A stretch of 64,000 nucleotides of DNA, taken from contig JADKIX010000010.1 in NCBI GenBank assembly GCA_016722635.1, positions 310,001 through 374,000 of the forward strand, written 5' to 3'. This stretch comes from Rhodospirillaceae bacterium. GTDB taxonomy: Bacteria > Pseudomonadota > Alphaproteobacteria > JAEUKQ01. Positions 8,845 through 16,936 of the stretch are shown piece after piece (position 1 is the first letter of the stretch; every line of letters begins with the position of its first letter). The position numbers were made by a program, and so were the translations under genes. The notes under the pieces were generated by a model that saw only the letters and a list, made by a program, of their open reading frames with translations, was not told the origin of the DNA and did not search any database.

Positions 8845-10614
8845 TCATTCTCCTGCCAAACTAGTTTTAATAAATATATTGTTTTGAACGAAAACAGCTG
8901 GCATATCACTAACCGGCAAAACATCAAGCAGGGGTGCTAAGCGCTTAATAATCCTGCCCGAAACCGGTGCAGCGACCCAACCACCCGTTGCAAATCCATG
9001 TGATGTTGCGTTGGGTTTGGGTTCATCAACCATCACTAAAAGTAAATATCGCGGTTCATAAACAGGAAAAATACTAATAAAAGAGGCTAAACGGGAATCT
9101 TTTTTGTAAGCGCCAGCGATTTGTTTTTCGGCAGTCCCTGTTTTGCCCCCCACAAAATATCCCCCTAAATCTGCTTTTTTGCCAGTTCCTGATTCTACCA
9201 CTAACCGCATGATTTGCCTAAGCTGTTGAGAGGTTTGTATTTTAATGACTTCCCTATTGGCAACAACATCGTGAGGGGAACGGGCCACAAGGGTTGCCGG
9301 ATGAAACTTACCATCATTCACAATAGCACTGACGCCGACGGCCAAGTGCAAGGGAGTTACCGCAATACCATGGCCGTAAGCAATGGTCATGGCGCTAATG
9401 TCCCGCCAAACCTTTGGGTAAAGGGGGTGAGCAAGTTCAGGTAATTCCAAAGATACCGAATCTAATAGGCCAATTTTTTCAAAAAATTCCTGCTGCTTTT
9501 TGCTGCCGATAACCATGGCCATCCGAGCTGATGCAATGTTAGAGGAAAGCATCATGATTTCAGGCACTGTTAACATACGGTTAACCCGCTCATAATCATG
9601 AATAACAAAGCCACCAACTTTAATAGGAATTCGGGGGTCAAATTGGTCGGTGATTTTGACCAACCCACTATCTAACGCCAAGGCGGTATTAAAAATTTTG
9701 AACGTGGAACCCATTTCATAAACGCCCAAAGTGTTACGGTTGAATAATTCTTCTGGAGAAGCGGCACTTGGGTTATTTGGGTCAAAATCCGGTAAAGAAA
9801 CCATGGCCAATACTTCACCGGTGCGAACATCTAAAACTAGTCCCATTCCGCCAATAGCCGAAAAATCTTTAATGGCAGTTGATAATTCTTGCTTTACAAT
9901 ATGTTGAATGCGGATATCAATTGATAACCTTAAAGGCTCACCGGTTTCCGTTAGCTGGCTATCGAAAGACCGCTCAATGCCACTTAAACCTTTATTGTCA
10001 ACGTCGGTAAAACCAACCACATGGGCAACTAAAGATCCTAAAGGATATCCCCGTCGTTCCTCTTGAACAAATTGCAGTCCAGGAATTCCCAATCTCCAGA
10101 TGACTTGACTTTGGGCAGGGGACAAATTCCGTTTAACCCATACAAAACTACGGTCACTGACAAAACGATTGAGTAATTGATCATAATTGAGATCAGGAAA
10201 AACTTTTACCAATTTAGCGGCAGCTTCCGCCCTGTCTAACATTTCTCGAGGGTTGGCATACAGGGAGTAAGTCGGCAAACTGGTTGCCAAGATCACCCCA
10301 TTGCGATCAACAATATCAGCTCTTTTGACAATGGCCAAATTGGTATTTATGAAAGATTGGGTCGTTCTGGGAGAGGTTGAGCTGTTCCATAAGCTGACAT
10401 CAATTAACCGCAGAAAAATTGCCATTAACCCCAAAATTAAAAATGAACCAGCGATAACCAGCCGATTTTGTGCCCTGTCCAAATTAGATTGTGTTAGATT
10501 CTGGCTTTCGGAAGGATGATACGGTTGATACCTTGGGTCAGCTAGTTTGCTGAACTTCCATGAACGTTCCATTTGCCATTTTAGGGGGGGTGCATCTTTA
10601 GCAAATTTTTCCAT
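8845..10614 (-). CDS. ftsI: Septal penicillin-binding protein FtsI (PBP3), D,D-transpeptidase
   Basis: Class B PBP that cross-links septal peptidoglycan, partner of FtsW. The 589-residue protein has a roughly 50-residue cytoplasmic tail, one membrane segment (about residues 53-72), a PBP-dimer domain, then the transpeptidase domain with the acylation motif STFK (in YEMGSTFKIF, about residue 300), the SSN motif in LSSNIASARM and the KTG motif in GGKTGTAEK. All three penicillin-binding motifs are intact. The cytoplasmic tail is somewhat long, and a second in-frame ATG at codon 15 is possible. It lies between ftsL and murE. Confidence 0.96.
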   Translation of the reverse strand: MEKFAKDAPPLKWQMERSWKFSKLADPRYQPYHPSESQNLTQSNLDRAQNRLVIAGSFLILGLMAIFLRLIDVSLWNSSTSPRTTQSFINTNLAIVKRADIVDRNGVILATSLPTYSLYANPREMLDRAEAAAKLVKVFPDLNYDQLLNRFVSDRSFVWVKRNLSPAQSQVIWRLGIPGLQFVQEERRGYPLGSLVAHVVGFTDVDNKGLSGIERSFDSQLTETGEPLRLSIDIRIQHIVKQELSTAIKDFSAIGGMGLVLDVRTGEVLAMVSLPDFDPNNPSAASPEELFNRNTLGVYEMGSTFKIFNTALALDSGLVKITDQFDPRIPIKVGGFVIHDYERVNRMLTVPEIMMLSSNIASARMAMVIGSKKQQEFFEKIGLLDSVSLELPELAHPLYPKVWRDISAMTIAYGHGIAVTPLHLAVGVSAIVNDGKFHPATLVARSPHDVVANREVIKIQTSQQLRQIMRLVVESGTGKKADLGGYFVGGKTGTAEKQIAGAYKKDSRLASFISIFPVYEPRYLLLVMVDEPKPNATSHGFATGGWVAAPVSGRIIKRLAPLLDVLPVSDMPAVFVQNNIFIKTSLAGE

Positions 10615-10629
10615 TTGTCTACAATGTCA

Positions 10630-11073
10630 TTACCTTGTTCTTGGAGGGGATTGCTGCAGTGATATAGCCTGCATGTAAGGATTTTGGGTGGCAACAGTAA
10701 CAAAATTTGATAAATTGCCGCTATTGCTTAAATTATTCCGGTTATTTGCTAAGCCTGAGGAAACTGGCGTTGAATTCAAAGACGCCAACGTCTGGCTTAA
10801 AATGGTGTCTAAATTTCTGATACTGCCCAATTGTGTGGGTACTATCGGTGCAAGCTTTAAATATTGTTCGGATAGACGGCTGAGGCGAGCAGGTTCAGTC
10901 AGGTGGACCCATTCTGCTTTCAACAAATGGATGTTTTGACGGTCTTGAATAATTTGCCGTTTCGTTTGTTCTAAATAAGCCTCTTGCTGTATCACTTCAT
11001 ATTTAATGTGGAACAAAAATATTCCTGCCCCAACAATTAAAGCTGACCATAATACATTACTTAATCGGATCAT
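10630..11073 (-). CDS. ftsL: Cell division protein FtsL
   Basis: Small bitopic divisome protein. The 147-residue product has a short N-terminal tail, a single membrane segment at residues about 7-22, then a charged helical stretch (residues 25-70) that looks like the periplasmic coiled coil used to pair with FtsB/DivIC. It ends in a loosely structured Ser/Asn-rich tail. Sequence conservation in FtsL is low; the assignment rests on topology plus its position between rsmH and ftsI, the standard dcw slot. It starts 3 bp after rsmH ends. Confidence 0.88.
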   Translation of the reverse strand: MIRLSNVLWSALIVGAGIFLFHIKYEVIQQEAYLEQTKRQIIQDRQNIHLLKAEWVHLTEPARLSRLSEQYLKLAPIVPTQLGSIRNLDTILSQTLASLNSTPVSSGLANNRNNLSNSGNLSNFVTVATQNPYMQAISLQQSPPRTR

Positions 11074-11076
11074 GGG

Positions 11077-12045
11077 TTATTCCTCCGTTATTGATGCTAC
11101 GTTGGTTCGTTCAGCAAGGCGTAATTTTGCCGAACGGGCCCGTCTGTTGAAATTCATTTCCTCAAGGGAAGGGGTGACAGCATCCCGCCTAACCAGGCGA
11201 AAAGTTGATGGGGATGCTACTTCATTAGTCACTGGTAAATATCTTGATTGGTTGCTTGGAGGCGCGCTGCGGGAACGCAAAAAATTTTTCACCCGGCGAT
11301 CTTCTAAGGAATGGAACGACACAACCGCTAGCCTGCCTCCTTCTTTGAGCAAACGTTCTGCAGCCTCTAGGCCCATTTCTAATTCGGCCAATTCATTATT
11401 GGTAGCAATCCGTAAGGCTTGAAAAGTGCGGGTTGCGGGATCAATTTTTTTGGTGGCAACCGTGTTGCTAACCTCTTGAGCGATTTTTGCTAATTGGATC
11501 GTCCGCAAGATAGGGTTATTGCTACGGGAATAAACAATTGCGCGGGCAATACGTCGTGCGCTGGGCTCCTCACCTAATTCAAAAAACAGGTCAGACAATT
11601 GCTTTTCGCTCCAGTTATTGATGATGTCTGCGGCCGATATCCCATTCATGCTCATGCGCATATCCAAGGGTCCGTCCAAGCGGAAGGAAAATCCACGCTT
11701 CGGATCGTCCAATTGCCGTGAGGATACCCCTAAATCTAAGGCAATTCCGTCAACTTTCCGAATGTTGCAGGCCAAAAGCAATTGATCCATTTGGCTGAAC
11801 AGACCTTGGACAAATTCAAATCGCCCCGGATATTGTTGGCTTAATTCTTGTGCCCTGCTAATAACTTGGGGATCACGGTCAATTCCCACTACCTTACAGT
11901 TAACCCGGGATAGAAAAGCCGCACTATAGCCGCCATTACCAAAGGTTGTATCTACATACACCCCTCCGTCATGTAAATTTAAACCTTCCACGACTTCTTC
12001 TAAAAGAACAGGATGGTGGGTGAAATCAGCGTGCATATTATTCAT
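11077..12045 (-). CDS. rsmH: 16S rRNA (cytosine-1402-N4)-methyltransferase RsmH (MraW)
   Basis: SAM-dependent methyltransferase acting on m4Cm1402 in the ribosomal P site. The protein starts with the family signature HHPVLLEEVVEGL, followed by the SAM-binding TFGNGGYSAA and GIDRDPQ, LDLGVSSRQLD, FSFRLDGPLDMRM and, near the end, VVSFHSLEDR, all classic RsmH motifs. The ATG at 12045 overlaps the last codons of mraZ; a second in-frame ATG at 12036, just past the mraZ stop, is an equally plausible start (319 residues). Second gene of the dcw operon. Confidence 0.97.
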   Translation of the reverse strand: MNNMHADFTHHPVLLEEVVEGLNLHDGGVYVDTTFGNGGYSAAFLSRVNCKVVGIDRDPQVISRAQELSQQYPGRFEFVQGLFSQMDQLLLACNIRKVDGIALDLGVSSRQLDDPKRGFSFRLDGPLDMRMSMNGISAADIINNWSEKQLSDLFFELGEEPSARRIARAIVYSRSNNPILRTIQLAKIAQEVSNTVATKKIDPATRTFQALRIATNNELAELEMGLEAAERLLKEGGRLAVVSFHSLEDRRVKNFLRSRSAPPSNQSRYLPVTNEVASPSTFRLVRRDAVTPSLEEMNFNRRARSAKLRLAERTNVASITEE

Positions 12046-12496
12046 GACCCGGATTGGGGGTTAAGGTGCGACCCTTTTCGAGTGCCCGGCGGCGAGCTTC
12101 TGTCTTATAGCTTTCAAGCGCTGCTGGTTGCCATATTTCAAAAACTTGGCCACGACCCACAAAAGCGGCATTCTCTTCAATATTGGCATGGGATAATAAA
12201 GATTCGGGCAAAATTACCCGTCCTTCACTATCGAAAGCCAATTGTTTAGAATCAGCAAAAAGGGTGGCGGTTAAATCGTCATGAGCATCAGAAAACAAAT
12301 CCACCCGCCCAACTTGCTGGCTGAGTTTTTCCATCCAGTCAATACCTGCACAAATAATTGCCTGATGTTTAAAGGATGGTAACGCGACAATTCCCTGAAA
12401 GCTCATCATGGCCAAGGCACTACGATAAGGCGCAGGAATAGAAATGCGGCCTTTTTTATCGATTTTGTTGATGAATGTATCGAGAAAGAGTGCCAT
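12038..12496 (-). CDS. mraZ: Transcriptional regulator MraZ
   Basis: AbrB-fold DNA-binding regulator that represses the dcw operon through its own promoter. The 152-residue protein carries two copies of the MraZ DXXGR motif: DKKGRISIP near residue 13 and DSEGRVILP near residue 90, the standard tandem arrangement. I choose the ATG at 12496, giving MALFLDTFIN; an upstream in-frame start at 12559 would add 21 residues with no family resemblance and would run into the promoter region. First gene of the operon. Six spaced TGGGA boxes upstream are its likely target. Confidence 0.95.
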   Translation of the reverse strand: MALFLDTFINKIDKKGRISIPAPYRSALAMMSFQGIVALPSFKHQAIICAGIDWMEKLSQQVGRVDLFSDAHDDLTATLFADSKQLAFDSEGRVILPESLLSHANIEENAAFVGRGQVFEIWQPAALESYKTEARRRALEKGRTLTPNPGHE

Positions 12497-12587
12497 TGCA
12501 CCATAACCTTTGTCGCAAACAGGTTCAAAACAGCAAAAATAATTTAAGGAGCAAAACAAATTTTAAAATAAATGTATTGTCTTATTT

Positions 12588-12642
12588 TGGGATATCATGG
12601 GATATTATGGGAGTCAATGGGAATATTTGGCAATGTATGGGA
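12588..12642. promoter_or_regulatory. MraZ operator: six TGGGA-type boxes at 10-bp period
   Basis: On the plus strand TGGGA occurs at 12588, 12598, 12608, 12618 and 12638, with a degenerate TGGCA at 12628. The six pentamers are therefore spaced exactly 10 bp (5-bp spacers), placing them on one face of the helix. MraZ in Escherichia coli is known to bind TGGGN direct repeats with 5-nt spacers upstream of its own gene, which matches this array. The array lies about 90-145 bp upstream of the mraZ ATG and overlaps the candidate promoter. Confidence 0.85.
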
Positions 12643-12660
12643 ATAAGCCATAAAAATCAA
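12632..12660 (-). promoter_or_regulatory. Candidate sigma-70 promoter of the mraZ/dcw operon
   Basis: Reading the minus strand, TTGATT (12660-12655) is followed after 17 bp by TACATT (12637-12632). The last TGGGA box lies inside the spacer and the remaining boxes lie just downstream, so a bound MraZ array would block polymerase. The rnpB promoter nearby has the same TACATT -10 and the same 17-bp spacing. Position of the start site is inferred only. Confidence 0.55.
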
Positions 12661-12929
12661 TATCTTAATGAAAGGCAGGGATTCTCAGAGATAGTTTTAT
12701 GATAAGTCTCATAATGTTCTATATAAATTTATTATATGTATTTTGTTTGTTCTAAAATAAAAAAATAGCTGTGGTTAAGTTGCAACAGCCAGTGGGTTGG
12801 CCAGGAATTTTAGTAACCAAAATCAGGAATAAGGAAGCTATTACTACTTTAGGAAATGGTCATTGTTATAGTCGTACCAAGGCTACTTGCTTTTAGCATT
12901 TGACGGATCGACAAGGTATTATCAATGAA

Positions 12930-13298
12930 CCAGATAGTCTATAAGCCGGGTTCTGTCTGCGCAATATCGCAGGGCAGCCATTCATCTGGGATAAATGTTA
13001 CCATTTACCTCACGCGACCTACCCGGGCAACGGTGCGAGTAAACACCCAACCTTACGGTTTGTTGCCCCTACTTGGTCTTGCTCCTGATGGGGTTTTCCC
13101 TGCCATACCCATTACTGGCTATGCGGTGCGCTCTTACCGCACCTTTTCACCCTTACCGGCAAGCCGGTGGTATATTTTCTGTGGCACTTTCCCTAGGGTT
13201 ACCCCCGCCGGGCGTTACCCGGCATCACTCACTCGTAGAGCCCGGACTTTCCTCCATCAACCTATAACGGTCAACAGCGGCTGCCCGACTATCTGGTA
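12930..13298 (-). ncRNA. rnpB: RNase P RNA (class A)
   Basis: Catalytic RNA of ribonuclease P, which matures tRNA 5' ends. The minus strand contains the conserved GAGGAAAGTCCGGGCTC-type segment (near 13235-13255), the ACAGAAAATATACC region, GGTAAGGGTGAAAAGGTGCGGTAAGAG-like helices split here into their known blocks, and the invariant end AGAACCCGGCTTATAGACT (near 12935-12955). The 5' and 3' ends pair (CCAGATAGTC with GACTATCTGG), closing helix P1 and fixing the ends to within a few bases. Length about 370 nt fits class A. Any open frame across it is spurious. Confidence 0.95.
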
Positions 13299-13302
13299 TA
13301 TT

Positions 13303-13331
13303 AATGTAGGGTGGTGAAGAAGCATGGTCAA
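13303..13331 (-). promoter_or_regulatory. rnpB: rnpB promoter
   Basis: On the minus strand TTGACC (13331-13326), a 17-bp spacer and TACATT (13308-13303) lie immediately upstream of the RNase P RNA 5' end at about 13298, so transcription would begin 5-8 bases past the -10, as expected for an RNA gene without a leader. Confidence 0.8.
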
Positions 13332-13337
13332 GTTCTA

Positions 13338-13365
13338 TTGTTTTAATATAGCTTTATGCTATTAT
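13338..13365 (+). promoter_or_regulatory. Candidate promoter of the gene at 13414, divergent from rnpB
   Basis: TTGTTT (13338-13343), a 16-bp spacer and TATTAT (13360-13365) preceded by TG one base upstream, giving an extended -10. It sits about 50 bp before the ATG at 13414 and back to back with the rnpB promoter. Confidence 0.5.
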
Positions 13366-13413
13366 ACCTTACAACTTAACAAATAAAATAATAAAATTGC
13401 TAAGGAAACAAAT

Positions 13414-14067
13414 ATGTTGATGAATTCAAAATTCTTTGTTGAAAGCTCTACGCTGATCAGCCGGGCTTATGCCAAAAAATTACAAAAGGAATTGGCCATC
13501 TCGCAGGCGGTTGAGGCCGACACGCTGGAGGCCAATCCAGAAAAGAAATTTTTTGCCTATATGTTGCGCGGTATAACGGACGAATTTTTCCGCGGTTCCA
13601 AACATAAAAAATTATTTACCGTTGTGGCAACCATCAAAGAACCGCGGGTCATCCAGGTTGAAATTCCTATTTCTAAAATACCCGAAGGGGGTGCTTATGG
13701 CGGGATTCTTTATTACTCCACCCTTATTCCCATACCGCTTCAGGGCGAGATATCGTTTAATGGGGTTAGATTTTCTGCCTTAACCGATGGTCCAGATACC
13801 ACCCTAGCCAAACGTATAAATGCGAATTCAGCTTTACTGAATATGGCCAATTCTTTTGCCCGAACTGCGGGTAAAGTCGCGGGTTATTCCTTATCTGCCC
13901 CGCGTTATTTCCAAATGATACCGCAAGAGGGAGGCTGTTTGTTAAAAGTTGCTACCTTTCCCATCATCACCATGTTCGGCTTTAGTTGTTCGTTGCGGGC
14001 ACAAGAATTTGTTACATTAACCGGTGCCATTGAAAAAACCTTACAAGGGCCAGTTAGCGCTTCCTGA
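13414..14067 (+). CDS. Protein of unknown function (217 residues)
   Basis: I do not recognise this family. The start at 13414 is supported by an AAGGAA ribosome-binding site seven bases upstream. The protein has no clear signal peptide; a mixed charged N-terminal helix (residues 15-35, rich in Ala/Lys/Glu) is followed by alternating hydrophobic strands (VVATIKEPRVIQVEIPISKI, residues about 70-90) and two Gly/Tyr-rich turns (GGAYGGILYY). Composition is like the neighbours, so there is no sign of recent transfer. It lies 51 bp upstream of the amidase gene on the same strand and could share its transcript. Function cannot be inferred from context. Confidence 0.75.
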   Translation: MLMNSKFFVESSTLISRAYAKKLQKELAISQAVEADTLEANPEKKFFAYMLRGITDEFFRGSKHKKLFTVVATIKEPRVIQVEIPISKIPEGGAYGGILYYSTLIPIPLQGEISFNGVRFSALTDGPDTTLAKRINANSALLNMANSFARTAGKVAGYSLSAPRYFQMIPQEGGCLLKVATFPIITMFGFSCSLRAQEFVTLTGAIEKTLQGPVSAS

Positions 14068-14118
14068 TCGGAAAATACGACAATATAGCTATAGATGAAC
14101 AGATTAGGAGGTTTAAGG

Positions 14119-14883
14119 ATGTCTCTTCCTGCATATATCTCTTATCCGTCTCCTAATTATAATAACCGGCCAGTTAACCAATCCGTTGACATGGTGGTTA
14201 TCCATTATACGGGTATGATCACGGGTAAATCCGCGCTTCAGCGTTTATGTGATCCGTCTTCAAAAGTGAGTGCCCATTATTTGATTGAAGAAAATGGCGA
14301 TATATACCAATTGGTGGCGGAGGAGAAAAGGGCTTGGCATGCTGGTGTCAGTTATTGGATGGGACAATCGAATTTGAATGATTGTTCAATCGGCATTGAA
14401 TTGGTCAATCCCGGCCATGAACATGGCTATCGGCCATTTCCATTAGCACAGATGCAATCCTTAGTACTAGTCATTCGCCATCTGCAGCAACATTATCCCA
14501 TTCCGGCCCGGCGGATAGTGGGGCATTCTGATATTGCCCCAACCCGGAAAATTGACCCAGGTGAGTTATTTGATTGGCAATGGCTGGCGAAGCAGGGGAT
14601 TGGCGTATGGCCACAACCGCAAGTATTTTCCCTGTCACCGAAAGCAAATGCTTTCTATCCTTCCTTAGTGGGTGAGGGGTTGCAGCGGGTGGGGTATGAA
14701 ATAAAATCAGCAAGTGCTGAAGATTTATCCGTGGTGGTCATGGCCTTTCAAAGGCATTTCCGCCCCCGCCAGGTTGATGGGAAAATTGACTTGGAAACCA
14801 TGGAAATACTGAATGGGTTGTTAATGAGCCTTGGGGAGAAATCTTTGCCCGAGATTCAAATGGAATTAAAGGGTTATAGGTGA
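14119..14883 (+). CDS. N-acetylmuramoyl-L-alanine amidase, AmpD type, with C-terminal peptidoglycan-binding domain
   Basis: Zinc amidase of the Amidase_2 family that cleaves the MurNAc/anhydroMurNAc-L-Ala bond. Family features are VVIHYTG (zinc His), SAHYLIEENGDIYQLV, RAWHAG, NDCSIGIELVNPG and VGHSDIAPTRKIDPG, the last giving the second zinc His and the catalytic region. Residues about 190-250 match a PG_binding_1-like three-helix domain (FQRHFRPRQVDGKID). I choose the ATG at 14119 because AGGAGG lies 7-8 bp upstream; an ATG at 14095 lacks such a site. No signal peptide, so a cytoplasmic muropeptide-recycling role (AmpD) is likelier than cell-wall lysis. That choice is inference. Confidence 0.92.
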   Translation: MSLPAYISYPSPNYNNRPVNQSVDMVVIHYTGMITGKSALQRLCDPSSKVSAHYLIEENGDIYQLVAEEKRAWHAGVSYWMGQSNLNDCSIGIELVNPGHEHGYRPFPLAQMQSLVLVIRHLQQHYPIPARRIVGHSDIAPTRKIDPGELFDWQWLAKQGIGVWPQPQVFSLSPKANAFYPSLVGEGLQRVGYEIKSASAEDLSVVVMAFQRHFRPRQVDGKIDLETMEILNGLLMSLGEKSLPEIQMELKGYR

Positions 14884-15007
14884 AATCCTGCGCATATCAT
14901 CTACAATTTAGGCAAGGCTTGGGGCTGCCAATCGCCAATTTTTTGCTAGGAGTTTGGATCTAATCTCAGGAAAGCAACTGTCTGAGTTGACCGTCTGAAG
15001 CCACAAC

Positions 15008-16072
15008 CTAATTGGCTATTTTTTTGCCCGTATCGGCTGCAAAAAAAGTCACTCGATCGCTGGGAATGTGAAAACTAAGCTTATCGCCTAAACTGACCTG
15101 ATGATGCCCGGGCAGCCGCGCCACGATCCGCTGTTTGCCAAGATGCGAATAAACCAGGGTATCTGCCCCTAAGGTTTCAACGAGATCGATCGTTAACTGC
15201 AAAACACCTTGAGGATCGAAAACCAAATGTTCCGGCCTAATTCCCACGATAATTTTATCGGCAACAGACGTTGATAAAATTGGCAAAGGCATAATCGCGC
15301 GCTGGTCTAGCATAACATTTTTTTTGTCTGCGCTAATCGTGCAATGTAATAAATTCATCGGTGGTGATCCGATAAAACCAGCTACAAAAGTGCTTTGCGG
15401 ATTTTCATAGATTTCCATAGGGGTGCCGATTTGCTCGGCAACGCCTGCATGCATCACCAGCAATCGATCGGCTAAAGTCATGGCCTCCACCTGGTCATGG
15501 GTAACATACAGGGTAGTAATCCCCAAACGTCGCTGTAATTGTTTAATTTCAATGCGCATTTGCACCCGCAATTTAGCATCCAAATTCGATAGTGGCTCGT
15601 CAAATAAGAACAAAGCCGGGTTGCGGACAATCGCCCGCCCCATGGCCACCCGTTGGCGTTGGCCGCCAGAAAGCTGACGGGGTTTTCGGTCTAGTAAAGA
15701 TTTTATTTCCAAGGTTTCTGCAACCTCATGGACGCGTTTTTCAATATCGGCCCGACTCATGCGGGCGATTTTCAAGCCGTAAGCCATATTATTATAAACG
15801 CTCATATGCGGGTAAAGCGCGTAATTTTGAAAGACCATGGCAATTTTGCGGTCTTTCGGTTCCACATCATTGACCTTTTGGCCATCAATATAAATATTGC
15901 CGCTGCTGATGGTCTCTAACCCTGCCACCATCCGCAATAAGGTGGATTTACCGCAACCGGATGGGCCAACGATGACTAAGAATTCCCCATGATTGACTGC
16001 TAAATCAATTTGGTGGATAGCTGGCACCAAACCGTAATTTTTACGAACATTTTCTAACTTTAATTGCGCCAT
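15008..16072 (-). CDS. ugpC: sn-glycerol-3-phosphate ABC transporter ATP-binding protein UgpC
   Basis: ATPase subunit of a MalK/UgpC-type sugar importer. The 354-residue protein has Walker A GPSGCGKST (about residues 36-44), Q-loop, signature LSGGQRQR, Walker B LFLFDEPLSNLD and the switch histidine in YVTHDQ, then a C-terminal TOBE-type regulatory domain (GIRPEHLVF). It is the last gene of ugpB-A-E-C, 15 bp after ugpE. UgpC and MalK are close relatives, so the glycerol-3-phosphate assignment rests on the whole operon. A substrate such as glycerophosphodiesters or a sugar is possible. Confidence 0.9.
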   Translation of the reverse strand: MAQLKLENVRKNYGLVPAIHQIDLAVNHGEFLVIVGPSGCGKSTLLRMVAGLETISSGNIYIDGQKVNDVEPKDRKIAMVFQNYALYPHMSVYNNMAYGLKIARMSRADIEKRVHEVAETLEIKSLLDRKPRQLSGGQRQRVAMGRAIVRNPALFLFDEPLSNLDAKLRVQMRIEIKQLQRRLGITTLYVTHDQVEAMTLADRLLVMHAGVAEQIGTPMEIYENPQSTFVAGFIGSPPMNLLHCTISADKKNVMLDQRAIMPLPILSTSVADKIIVGIRPEHLVFDPQGVLQLTIDLVETLGADTLVYSHLGKQRIVARLPGHHQVSLGDKLSFHIPSDRVTFFAADTGKKIAN

Positions 16073-16087
16073 TCTTTATCAAATTCC

Positions 16088-16936
16088 TTATTTTTCCGTC
16101 TCAACCAAGCCTTTAATAAATTGTCGCTGCATGACCATGACCACCACAACCGGCGGTAACATGGCGAGTATTGAGGTTGCCATGATCAAATGCCAGGCAG
16201 GTTCACTGTCACCCACCGTGATCATACTGCGAATTCCCATGACAATCGTGTATAAGGACTGATCGGTGGTGACCAATAATGGCCATAAAAATTGGTTCCA
16301 TCCATAGATGAATTGGATGACAAAAAGGGCAGCGATGGATGTGCGCGACAAAGGCAGAAGGATGTCTTTTAAAAAACGCATGGGCCCCGCCCCATCCATA
16401 CGGGCCGCCTCTAGCAATTCATCTGGTACGGTCATGAAAAACTGACGAAACAAAAAGGTAGCCGTAGCTGAGGCAATCAGGGGTATGATAAGTCCCCCAT
16501 AAGAATTTAACATACCCAAATTGGCTACAATTTCAAAGGTGGGCAGAATTCGTACCTCAACCGGCAGCATTAAAGTCACAAAGATCATCCAAAAAATCGT
16601 GCGGCGGAAAGGAAAACGGAAGTAAACAATGGCAAAAGCAGATAAAAAGGAAATGAATATTTTGCCGATGGCAATCGCCAAGGCCATAATCAAACTATTG
16701 ACCATCATGATACGAACCGGGACGCCGCCAGCCTTTTTCATGCCTTCATCCAGGACAGTGCTGTAATTTTCTAGCAAATGGCTGCCGAGCCAAAAAGGCA
16801 TTTGCTCATTAACCAAGCGGTCTGCTGAATGAGTGGATGCAACAAAAGCCAGCCAAATAGGCAGGAAAATGATTAACACGCCTAGGATCAGGATAATATG
16901 CGCGATGTATCTGCTGAGGGGGCGATTTTCAACCAT
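16088..16936 (-). CDS. ugpE: sn-glycerol-3-phosphate ABC transporter permease UgpE
   Basis: Inner-membrane permease (MalG-like, BPD_transp_1) with six predicted membrane segments in 282 residues. The EAA loop that docks the ATPase is visible as ELLEAARMDGAGPMRFLKDILLP-type sequence around residues 185-205. The protein begins with a hydrophobic segment at residues 12-32 and has the FLFRQFFMTVP region typical of UgpE. Its ATG overlaps the ugpA stop by one base (TAATG), implying coupled translation. Paired with UgpA to form the transmembrane channel. Confidence 0.92.
   Translation of the reverse strand: MVENRPLSRYIAHIILILGVLIIFLPIWLAFVASTHSADRLVNEQMPFWLGSHLLENYSTVLDEGMKKAGGVPVRIMMVNSLIMALAIAIGKIFISFLSAFAIVYFRFPFRRTIFWMIFVTLMLPVEVRILPTFEIVANLGMLNSYGGLIIPLIASATATFLFRQFFMTVPDELLEAARMDGAGPMRFLKDILLPLSRTSIAALFVIQFIYGWNQFLWPLLVTTDQSLYTIVMGIRSMITVGDSEPAWHLIMATSILAMLPPVVVVMVMQRQFIKGLVETEK

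Larger units (their letters stand above)
12497..12929. other. Intergenic region between mraZ and rnpB
   Basis: This 433-bp stretch holds the mraZ promoter and its operator at 12588-12660. The rest, 12661-12929, is AT-rich on the left half (around 12700-12770) and shows no reading frame, tRNA or convincing hairpin that I can support. The 3' end of rnpB on the minus strand abuts it; no clear U-tract terminator for rnpB is visible. Confidence 0.5.

Noticed and set aside
12925..13317. Open frames of 130 and 64 codons on the plus strand across the RNase P RNA
   Set aside because: They lie on the strand opposite a well-defined rnpB with closing helix and conserved core; protein sequence has no domain character.
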